From SZUA-217 sp034658975 (GTDB lineage Bacteria; Actinomycetota; Acidimicrobiia; Spongiisociales; ZC4RG35), in the NCBI GenBank assembly GCA_034658975.1, contig JAYEGJ010000176.1:1-20027 (forward strand): DNA of 20,027 nt, in the 5' to 3' direction. Both the position numbers and the translations under genes were made by a program. Positions 14,449-20,027 of the stretch are shown here, in pieces (position 1 is the first letter of the stretch; each line of letters begins with the position of its first letter). Under the pieces are notes generated by a model. It was not told the DNA's origin, made no database searches, and saw only the letters and a list, made by a program, of their open reading frames with translations.

Positions 14449-14473
14449 GTATGCGCAAACGCCGCCCATACTC
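14447..14473. terminator. Hairpin overlapping the end of the ATPase operon
   Basis: GAGTATG at 14447-14453 pairs perfectly with CATACTC at 14467-14473, with a 13-base loop, and starts within the TGA stop of subunit B. No T-run follows. It is a plausible end point for the operon, and lies directly at the stop codon of the minus-strand remnant, so it could act in both directions. Confidence 0.4.
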
Positions 14474-14671
14474 CTAGGCAAACAACCCGGTGCGAGGACG
14501 GGCCAGGAAACGACTGGCAAGACCGAGCGCAGTGGACGTCTCCCGCAGGAGCGCTCGCACCGCCGGGAGGTCGAGCCGCTCGCATATCCAGCCCCAGTGC
14601 ATGGCGACAACGGCGCCAGGCGTCAGCTTCTCGGCAAATCCGTGGCCATCATTCGCTGTCTCCCAAGTACG
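14474..14671 (-). pseudogene. C-terminal remnant resembling a DUF6390-type protein
   Basis: The minus-strand frame ending at 14474 reads NDGHGFAEKLTPGAVVAMHW, then GWICERLDLPAVRALLRETS. From memory this strongly recalls the C-terminus of actinobacterial DUF6390 proteins, whose end has a PGD-x-V-S-L-H-W-D-W-V-C-D-R-L pattern followed by a helix. Only about 60 residues are left: the frame runs into the start of the plus-strand membrane hydrolase at 14680 with no N-terminal domain, and its only candidate start is a TTG at 14701. I read it as a truncated leftover. The resemblance is unverified. Confidence 0.45.
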
Positions 14672-14679
14672 GTTGGCCC

Positions 14680-15744
14680 ATGCCCAAGGCCTATCGCCCA
14701 ATGCGAATCGTCCTTGGAGCCTTGACCGTTTTCGCAGTGCTCTTCGTCCTCGCCGGCCAGGGCGGCTGGGGCCCTCCGGCCGAGATCGAACAGGCCCTCG
14801 GCGAGGTCTCCCGATGGTGCGAACGGGTGTCGGGCGGTTTGTTGCGTGAACCGGTCAACACGCTCGGCAACCTCGGTTTCGTCATTGCGGGGCTGGCCAT
14901 GTTCTCGACCCTCGCCCGCGACACCACCCACCGCCGACCGGCGGTGAACCGGTTCATCGGCAATTCCCCGGTGGCCCTGTTGTATGCCTCGGCGGTCGTC
15001 TTCCTCGGCCCGGGCTCGATGGTGATGCACGGGACCCACACCTTTGTGGGCGCATGGATCGACAACGTCTCGATGGTTGCCTACATCACCATTCCGCTGC
15101 TGTTGAACCTGGCGTTGCTGGGACGCTGGTCCAATCGGACGTTCTTCACCACCTACGCCCTTGTGCTCGTGTCCTACGCCGCGGGTTACTGGTACCTCGG
15201 ACCCGATCTCGGGGTCGGGTTTGAGCTCTTCACCGTGTCGATCCCGCTCTGGATCATCTCCGAGGTCGTCTACCGCTGGTGGTCACCGCTGGTTCGGGTG
15301 CTGTCCGGGTTTGCCGGCTTCGGGGTTGCCGCGGTCTTTGGGATCTTCCCGGCCGAGATGGTGGCGGAAGCTGATCGGTATTGGTGGGTCTTCCTGTTCT
15401 GGCTACCCGGGGTGCTGGCTCGTCAACCGGCCGAAGGGCGTCGTCGTTACACGCCGTGGTTCTGGACCGGCATCGCCTCATTCCTCGTCGCATACGCCAT
15501 CTGGCTGACCGGGACGCCCGAGCATCCCTGGTGCTCTCCCGACTCGCTGATCCAGGCCCATGCCATTTGGCACCTGCTTTCCGCAGTTGCCACATGGAGT
15601 TTCTTCATGTTCCTGCGCACCGAACAACCCGTGCGGGTGGAAACCGCCTCTCCAACACCGGTTCAGGAGCCCGCTGACCAATGCATGTCACCCATTCCCG
15701 GCAGCCAAGACATCATCGAGGAAGGCCACAACCTCATCGATTAG
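14680..15744 (+). CDS. CREST-superfamily membrane hydrolase (alkaline ceramidase-like)
   Basis: CREST proteins are seven-helix membrane zinc amidohydrolases, including alkaline ceramidases and adiponectin receptors. This 354-residue protein has an extra N-terminal helix (9-28) and then about seven membrane segments up to residue 312. The zinc/catalytic set is complete with the same spacing as human ACER3 (Ser77, His81, Asp92, His217, His221): Ser113 and His117 in GSMVMHGTH, Asp128 in AWIDNVS, His294 and His298 in HAIWHLLSA. Trp46 and Glu48 (WCERV) and Glu57 (LREPVNTLGN) parallel part of the ACER3 calcium site. The C-terminal tail from 315 is polar and runs 57 bases into the opposing hydrolase gene. 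No strong ribosome binding site; Met8 at 14701 is an alternative start. The lipid substrate is unknown. Confidence 0.85.
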   Translation: MPKAYRPMRIVLGALTVFAVLFVLAGQGGWGPPAEIEQALGEVSRWCERVSGGLLREPVNTLGNLGFVIAGLAMFSTLARDTTHRRPAVNRFIGNSPVALLYASAVVFLGPGSMVMHGTHTFVGAWIDNVSMVAYITIPLLLNLALLGRWSNRTFFTTYALVLVSYAAGYWYLGPDLGVGFELFTVSIPLWIISEVVYRWWSPLVRVLSGFAGFGVAAVFGIFPAEMVAEADRYWWVFLFWLPGVLARQPAEGRRRYTPWFWTGIASFLVAYAIWLTGTPEHPWCSPDSLIQAHAIWHLLSAVATWSFFMFLRTEQPVRVETASPTPVQEPADQCMSPIPGSQDIIEEGHNLID

Positions 15745-16521
15745 CCGGGCACCGGCCACCAGCGCGAAATCGTTGTGATCGGCACCGTCGATCACAACGA
15801 GCCGTTTGGGTCCGGGCGAGGCCTCGAACAACCTTCTGCTCTGCTCGACAGGAACGATGGTGTCGGCCGAGCCGGCAATGACCATCACGGGTGCGTTGAT
15901 GGTTCGGATTGACTCCAAGTTCGGATAGCGGTCCCACAACAGGAGAGACGTAGGCAAGAACGGGTAATGGGTTGATCCGATATCCGGTAGCGAGGTGAAC
16001 GGCGAGCGCAGCACCAGGGCGGCCGGCTCATGGTGCCGGGCGAGTCCGAGAGCGACTCCGGCCCCAAGCGACTCGCCGAAGTAGACCAGCCGATCCGGGT
16101 CAACGTCGGAACGGGTCCTCAGATAGGCAAGCGCAGCTCGTGCATCGATGGCCAGCCCTTCCTCAGAGGGTTTTCCGGGGTTTCCGCCGTAGCCCCGGTA
16201 GTCGACAAGAAGCACCGAGAACCCAGCTTCGGCCAGGGCTTCGGCGAGCGAGGTGCGGTCGGCCCGGTTGCCGGCATTGCCATTGAACACCACCACGGTC
16301 CCGCTGCCTCTCCCGGCGGCCGCCGGCACGAACCAGGCCGCCAGGGACAGTCCGTCCTCGGTGGGGTAGGTCACCTCCTCTGCGCCCGGCAGAAAGGTGG
16401 CAGCATCAGGAACGGCCTGAGTCGGGAAGTAGATCAGCCGCCGCTGTGTCATCCACAGCAGGGCGAGGGCAGCGAGCGCCCCCACTGCCAGCACCGCGAG
16501 CCATCTCACGACAGGTCGCAA
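15688..16521 (-). CDS. Membrane-anchored alpha/beta hydrolase (BEM46/ABHD13-like)
   Basis: This serine hydrolase has one N-terminal membrane anchor (residues 5-24 from the start used here) and an extracytoplasmic alpha/beta domain. IYFPTQAVPDAATFLPGAEE is the typical BEM46-like lead-in; VVFNGNAGNRADR holds the oxyanion loop, VDYRGYGGNPGKPSEEGL follows, the nucleophile is Ser151 in YFGESLGAG, with Asp220 in AGSADTIVP and His249 in DGADHNDF completing the triad. Substrate is unknown; relatives act on acyl esters or thioesters. The TTG at 16521 (277 aa) is chosen because GGGAGG lies eight bases upstream and the anchor follows at once. An ATG at 16653 in frame would add 44 atypical residues and cannot be excluded. 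It converges on the CREST gene, overlapping 57 bases, and diverges from the ABC exporter. Confidence 0.9.
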   Translation of the reverse strand: MRPVVRWLAVLAVGALAALALLWMTQRRLIYFPTQAVPDAATFLPGAEEVTYPTEDGLSLAAWFVPAAAGRGSGTVVVFNGNAGNRADRTSLAEALAEAGFSVLLVDYRGYGGNPGKPSEEGLAIDARAALAYLRTRSDVDPDRLVYFGESLGAGVALGLARHHEPAALVLRSPFTSLPDIGSTHYPFLPTSLLLWDRYPNLESIRTINAPVMVIAGSADTIVPVEQSRRLFEASPGPKRLVVIDGADHNDFALVAGARLIDEVVAFLDDVLAAGNG

Positions 16522-16645
16522 GCTCCACGCCTCCCGCGTGATGCCTGTGGATTGGTGATCTCGAGCATCGTGTCTCGATCGTAGGACGGAAAACCCGACC
16601 GCCTTTGGTCTCCGGCAATGGCCTGGATGGAGTGAAGGGCCATCC

Positions 16646-16707
16646 GGGCCCATGGTCCCTCACGGGTCCGGGAAGTCGAGAGTCATGCCGAAAGGGGCTA
16701 AATGCCC
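16646..16707. promoter_or_regulatory. Two GGG(N8)CCC inverted elements upstream of the ABC exporter
   Basis: GGGCCCATGGTCCC at 16646-16659 is a palindrome at 12 of 14 positions, and GGGGCTAAATGCCC at 16694-16707 has the same outer GGG/CCC arms. Their centres are 48 bases apart, in the divergent region between the hydrolase and exporter genes. They resemble the DevR/DosR consensus (GGGACT-WW-AGTCCC) at about 10-11 of 14 positions. Binding by such a regulator is speculation. Confidence 0.25.
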
Positions 16708-16751
16708 TGAAACCGATGAGTTCTGAAGTGCATAGTGGGGAGGTCCACCTA

Positions 16752-17678
16752 ATGCTGAGTTCCACGATGAACCCGGTCATCTCGGTCAGTCATCTTCAGA
16801 AGAAATACGGCGATTTCGTGGCCGTGTCGGATGTCTCACTCGAGGTTGAAGAGGGTGAGATATTCGGGATTCTGGGCCCCAATGGAGCCGGCAAGACGAC
16901 TCTCGTGGAGAGCCTCCAAGGTCTTCGCTCCATAGAAGGTGGGGATGTCTCGGTACTGGGCTTCGACCCGCGTCATGACGCCCCATCAATTCGGCGTCTC
17001 ATCGGTTCCCAACTCCAGGAGTCGGCGCTCCCCGACCGGATCAAGGTTTGGGAGGCCTTGGATCTGTTCGGGTCCCTGAGCCCGGAAGGGCCTTCGCCCG
17101 ACGACCTCCTTCGAGACTGGGGCCTTTCGGAGAAGCGGGGTGCCCGGTTCGGCAGTCTCTCGGGGGGCCAGCAGCAGCGGTTGTTCGTGGCGCTGGCTCT
17201 GGTCAATCGCCCCCAGTTGGTCTTTCTCGATGAGATGACGACCGGCCTCGACCCGTCGTCGCGACGTGTCGCCTGGGAGTTGATCCGTCGAATTCGGAAC
17301 ACCGGGGTCACCGTCGTCTTGGTCACTCACTTCATGGACGAGGCAGAAACGCTTTGTGATCGGCTCGTCATCATCGACAACGGATCTGTTGTGGCGGAGG
17401 GCTCACCGCGGGAGCTGATCGACCGTCACCGAGACGGGGTGCGGGTTCACTTCACGGCATCCAGCGGACCTTTCGACTGGCTATCGGCCGTTCCCCATGT
17501 CCGCGAAGTCGAGAACGAGAGAGACCGCTATGTGGTGCGGGGTGAGGGAGCCGTCCTTGCCCACGTCGCCGCAGCGCTGATCCAGCGCGGGATCGAGCCG
17601 ACGGACCTGCGTGCAGAACGACCCACCCTCGAGGACGTCTTCCTGGCACTCACCGACGGAGAGAAGTCGGCCTCATGA
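16752..17678 (+). CDS. ABC-2 type exporter ATP-binding protein
   Basis: This is the ATPase of a two-gene ABC exporter. Of 308 residues, 6-225 form the nucleotide-binding domain: Walker A GPNGAGKTT (42-50), Q-loop at Gln87 or Gln89 in SQLQES, signature LSGGQQQR (136-143), Walker B LVFLDE (156-161) with catalytic Glu161, and switch His193 in VTHFMDEAE. The C-terminal 80 residues form the small accessory domain common in drug and lipid exporters of the DrrA/CcmA group, ending in TLEDVFLALT. The ATG at 16752 is chosen for GGGGAGG about nine bases upstream; Met6 at 16767 is possible, and a frame extension to 16605 is non-conserved. It overlaps the permease gene by 4 bases. The cargo is unknown. 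Confidence 0.95.
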   Translation: MLSSTMNPVISVSHLQKKYGDFVAVSDVSLEVEEGEIFGILGPNGAGKTTLVESLQGLRSIEGGDVSVLGFDPRHDAPSIRRLIGSQLQESALPDRIKVWEALDLFGSLSPEGPSPDDLLRDWGLSEKRGARFGSLSGGQQQRLFVALALVNRPQLVFLDEMTTGLDPSSRRVAWELIRRIRNTGVTVVLVTHFMDEAETLCDRLVIIDNGSVVAEGSPRELIDRHRDGVRVHFTASSGPFDWLSAVPHVREVENERDRYVVRGEGAVLAHVAAALIQRGIEPTDLRAERPTLEDVFLALTDGEKSAS

Positions 17679-18412
17679 GGCTGCTCGCCAAGATGTCGTG
17701 GCTGGAGATGAAGCTCTTCATGCGCGAGCCCCTCACGGTCCTCTTCGCTCTCGCCTTGCCGTTGACGATCCTCTTCGTGATGGGAGGGGTGTTCGGGAAC
17801 GAGGCCAGCGTGGAGGTCTATCGGGGTATCGGAGCGATGGATTACTACGTGCCTGCATACGTCGCACTGGTGACGGCCTCCGTCGGGCTGATCAGCCTCC
17901 CGACACATCTGGCGACCAACAGGGAATTGGGTGTCCTCAAACGCTACCGGGCGTCCGGCATGGCGACCGGGGCCGTGGTGGCATCCCAGGTGATGGTCAC
18001 CTTCGCCATAGCCACGATCTCCTCGGTTGTGCTGGTCGCTGTCGCTATCCCGGCCTACGACGCGACCAGCCCGGACTCGTTGGTGATGGTCCTTGTGGGC
18101 TTCGTTCTCGTGGGCCTTTCGTTCTCCGCCATTGGCATCCTCCTGGGGGCGGTTTTGCCCTCGTCGCGGGCCGCCCAGGCGTTGGGTGTGCTGCTTTGGT
18201 TCGTGTTCCTGATAGTCGGTGGGGCCGGGCCGCCTCCGGAGGTCCTGTCGGGGGCGATGGGGACGATTGGCGACCTCACGCCACTCCGGTTCGCCATCCT
18301 GGTGATGCAGGACGGTTGGCTGAATCTCGATCCGGGGAACGCCTGGTGGATGGTGGCCCTGTTCGGCGCCGTTTCGGCCTCAGCGGCCGTTCGCTTCTTC
18401 CGCTGGGAATAG
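17675..18412 (+). CDS. ABC-2 type exporter permease
   Basis: The permease partner of the preceding ATPase, 245 residues with six membrane segments typical of ABC2 proteins: about 18-40, 60-80, 102-128, 138-160, 167-188 and 221-240. The N-terminal MSWLEMKLFMREPLTVLFAL is the amphipathic coupling region seen before helix 1, and RELGVLKRYRASGM (residues 88-101) is the conserved cytoplasmic loop that docks on the ATPase. PLRFAILVMQDGW sits in the last external segment. It begins with ATGA overlapping the ATPase stop, so subunits are made together. DrrB-like proteins export drugs, pigments or lipids; nothing nearby fixes the substrate. Confidence 0.94.
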   Translation: MRLLAKMSWLEMKLFMREPLTVLFALALPLTILFVMGGVFGNEASVEVYRGIGAMDYYVPAYVALVTASVGLISLPTHLATNRELGVLKRYRASGMATGAVVASQVMVTFAIATISSVVLVAVAIPAYDATSPDSLVMVLVGFVLVGLSFSAIGILLGAVLPSSRAAQALGVLLWFVFLIVGGAGPPPEVLSGAMGTIGDLTPLRFAILVMQDGWLNLDPGNAWWMVALFGAVSASAAVRFFRWE

Positions 18413-18446
18413 AAGTCGAACCCGGGTCGCCGGGATTGTTCGGGTC
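18413..18446. other. Convergent gene junction
   Basis: These 34 bases separate the stops of the permease (+) and the Mut7-C gene (-). They hold GC-rich partial inverted repeats, CCCGG-GTCG-CCGGG and AACCCG with CGGGTC further on, that could act as a weak two-way terminator, without T-runs. Confidence 0.3.
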
Positions 18447-19202
18447 TTAAACCTCCCGGTCGGCTCGGCGGGCCGCGGCGACGATCCTGCTCAGCTCGGG
18501 ATGGTGCGCCCCCTGCCAATAAACCTTGTCACAAGATGTGCACATCTCGAAGTCATCAACATGGGAGCGTGTCTCGGCGGGAAGGCGATGGACAATGTCA
18601 TTCTTGGCCACCGGCGCCAACTCTCCATTGCAAGCCATACATCTGCTGAAGGGGGCGAGGCGTCCGCTCAGATGGAAACGGCGGACGACCTCGATCACCT
18701 GTTCCCGGGGGTCGGTGGCTCGGAGGTAGTAAGCGTGGGTGAGGGAGCCATGCTTGAGAAGACCCACATCCCGCGTGAGGAGGATGCGTTGGCAGGAGGT
18801 CGAGATCCGCACCAACTCGGGATCGGTCCAATCGCGTTCATAGAGGGTGTCGAGGCCCAAGAGCCGGAGGAAACGTGCCAGCCGGCCCAGGTGGTTATCG
18901 GCGACGAACCGCACCACTCGAAGGGGCTCTGGCCGCACCTTGACGATTGGGGAGATGTCGAATGATTCGAACAGCGGGAAGACGCTGATGCGGTCCCCGT
19001 CCTTGACGAGATAGGAGAAGTCGACGGAGCGGCTGTTGGCAACGATCAGATCGACCTCGGTGTGAGGAATGCCGCAGGCCTCGATCATGTCCTTGACGCT
19101 TCCCGGGACATCAAAGCTGCGGGTAACCGTGCCCAATGACAGGTCCTCGGGAAGGAAGTCCGTCAGCTCTGCGTAGAACCTGAGGGTGGCCTGGTGGGTG
19201 AT
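18447..19202 (-). CDS. Mut7-C RNase-domain protein with N-terminal ubiquitin-like domain, probable ATC start
   Basis: The protein joins a ubiquitin-like (Mut7-C ubiquitin) domain to a Mut7-C PIN-like RNase domain and zinc ribbon. Counting from the first ordinary start, TTG at 19136 (229 aa): SFDVPGSVKDMIEACGIPHT and VDFSYLVKDGDRISVFPLFE (38-57) are the ubiquitin-like part; RFVADNHLGRLARFLRLLG (76-94) and ILLTRDVGLL (118-127) supply RNase acidic residues Asp80 and Asp123; CMAC (166-169) and CTSC (199-202) form the zinc ribbon. The frame stays open 22 codons further upstream and reads ATLRFYAELTDFLPEDLS, which looks like the missing first beta strand. No ATG, GTG or TTG lies there, but an ATC at 19202 has GGAAGGGAG (19210-19218) seven bases upstream. 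Start therefore uncertain; function in RNA processing is family-based. Confidence 0.85.
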   Translation of the reverse strand: MTHQATLRFYAELTDFLPEDLSLGTVTRSFDVPGSVKDMIEACGIPHTEVDLIVANSRSVDFSYLVKDGDRISVFPLFESFDISPIVKVRPEPLRVVRFVADNHLGRLARFLRLLGLDTLYERDWTDPELVRISTSCQRILLTRDVGLLKHGSLTHAYYLRATDPREQVIEVVRRFHLSGRLAPFSRCMACNGELAPVAKNDIVHRLPAETRSHVDDFEMCTSCDKVYWQGAHHPELSRIVAAARRADREV

Positions 19203-19302
19203 CGGTCAACTCCCTTCCGGCAGGTGCGACGACTGCGTCAACGACAGGTTATTCCTCAGTGACTCCGAGTTTCTTGCTCAACGACGAGGCACGCATCGTC
19301 AT

Positions 19303-19327
19303 CCCTTGGGTGTAGCTTCCCCCAGGG
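19303..19327 (-). terminator. Stable hairpin downstream of the oxidoreductase gene
   Basis: CCCTTGGG at 19303-19310 and CCCCAGGG at 19320-19327 pair over 8 positions with one mismatch, with a 9-base loop. It lies 57 bases past the stop of the minus-strand oxidoreductase gene and about 100 bases before the Mut7-C gene, so it could separate the two transcripts. No T-run follows. Confidence 0.4.
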
Positions 19328-19383
19328 CAGGGATCGACACGCCCTCTCCCTATCTCACGTCCTGGTACCCCAAACGGGTGAGG

Positions 19384-20027
19384 TCACGACCTACCGCTTG
19401 GCGTGAGGAGGACCTTCCCTTCGGTCATCGCCGACTGATACGAAGTAACCGCATCCGTCGCCCGTTCCAAACCGAAGGTGGCACGGATCTCTGACCGCAA
19501 CGAGTCGCCAATCAGGTTCTGTACCTTCCTCCAAAGCCGCACGTTCTGCACGACACTCTTATCGGGGATCCATCGCGATAGCCAGAACCCGGTGACCGTC
19601 TTGCCACTGAAAATCAGATCACCGATTTCGGCCTGAGATGGCTGCTGGGCGAGCCCGCCGTAAACCATGACAGTCGATCCGGGAATGAGACCGGTCAGGA
19701 GCCGGCGGGTGAGAGTTCCACCCACCGCGTCGAAAGCAAGGGAAGCTCCGTGTTGTTCGCATGCTTCCCCGAGCTCGGTGTCGAACTCCTGAGAAGAAGT
19801 GTCCAGCACGATCTCTGCACCCTGGCCGGTGAGAGCTTCAACCTGTTCGGGTCGTCGCACGACATTGATGACCGTGATGCCTTCTGCGTTCAAGGCCCGG
19901 TCGATCATGCGGCCCAGAGAGCCGGCGGCCGCCGTGTTGACAACCGCCTTGGCTCCACTCGATCGGCTCAGCTCGAGGAAGGCCAGGGCCGTCATCGGGT
20001 TCACCACCGACATGGCGCCGGCCTGCA
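19384..20027 (-). CDS. Quinone-oxidoreductase-like MDR protein, C-terminal part
   Basis: This is the C-terminal ~210 residues of a zinc-binding alcohol dehydrogenase-like/quinone oxidoreductase (MDR superfamily) protein; the N-terminal catalytic domain lies beyond the right edge, as the frame stays open upstream of the ATG at 20013 (QAGAMSVVNPMTALAFLEL). That VNPMTAL segment is the helix before the NADPH-binding Rossmann fold. The dinucleotide motif is NTAAAGSLGRM, a loosened form of the usual A-x-G-x-x-G; VINVVRRPEQVEAL is the second strand, DAVGGTLTRRLL follows, then MVYGGLAQQPSQAEIGDLIF, and ALEGKVLL-like MTEGKVLLTPSGR closes it. No zinc-binding cysteines are visible in this part. Such enzymes reduce quinones or enones with NADPH; the substrate is open. 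Confidence 0.9.
   Translation of the reverse strand, partial: QAGAMSVVNPMTALAFLELSRSSGAKAVVNTAAAGSLGRMIDRALNAEGITVINVVRRPEQVEALTGQGAEIVLDTSSQEFDTELGEACEQHGASLAFDAVGGTLTRRLLTGLIPGSTVMVYGGLAQQPSQAEIGDLIFSGKTVTGFWLSRWIPDKSVVQNVRLWRKVQNLIGDSLRSEIRATFGLERATDAVTSYQSAMTEGKVLLTPSGRS

Overview
The window is high-GC DNA with dense, overlapping genes and frequent GTG/TTG starts. This fits an uncultured high-GC bacterium, most likely an actinobacterium of the Acidimicrobiia kind; a Chloroflexota-like origin cannot be excluded. The lineage is an inference from composition and gene families. The first ~125 bases do not match: they are about 38% GC by hand count and carry an unrelated antisense open frame, so position 1 looks like a chimeric contig end or the scar of a foreign insertion.

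Layout. (1) 1-980: low-GC end, then a 5'-truncated DprA-like Rossmann protein. (2) 1075-3333: an accessory patch with a small orphan ORF, a MazF-type toxin with a ribbon-helix-helix antitoxin (+ strand), a charged helical protein of unknown function (- strand), and a VapC-type toxin with a Phd/YefM antitoxin (- strand). Both toxin-antitoxin promoters carry repeats that overlap the probable promoter right at the antitoxin start codon, and both look leaderless. A 38-bp direct repeat follows each of the two minus-strand units. (3) 3413-5987: a two-domain cold-shock-like plus NTF2-like protein (-), a universal stress protein (+) and a membrane site-2 metalloprotease with CBS domains (+). A broken copy of part of the NTF2-like gene lies at 6001-6061.

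(4) 6182-14448: a complete nine-gene V/A-type rotary ATPase operon in the order D-G(H)-I-K-E-C-F-A-B. Genes overlap by 1-4 bases or are separated by 2-9 bases, so translation is probably coupled. It encodes the A3B3 catalytic head (A, B), central rotor (D, F, C), two-part peripheral stalk (E, G), the ion-channel subunit I and the c-ring proteolipid K. Subunit D comes first rather than last as in the usual archaeal and Thermus order.

(5) 14449-20027: a remnant resembling the C-terminus of a DUF6390-type protein; a seven-helix membrane hydrolase of the CREST (alkaline ceramidase/PAQR) superfamily with the full zinc-site residue spacing; a convergent, overlapping membrane-anchored alpha/beta hydrolase; an ABC-2 type exporter (ATPase plus permease); a Mut7-C RNase-like protein whose N-terminus has no ordinary start codon and appears to begin at ATC; and a quinone-oxidoreductase-like MDR protein that runs off the right edge.

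The rotary ATPase is the functional core. The items most worth a second look are the CREST hydrolase, the non-canonical start of the Mut7-C gene, the duplicated toxin-antitoxin-flanking repeats, the broken NTF2-like copy, and the chimeric left end.
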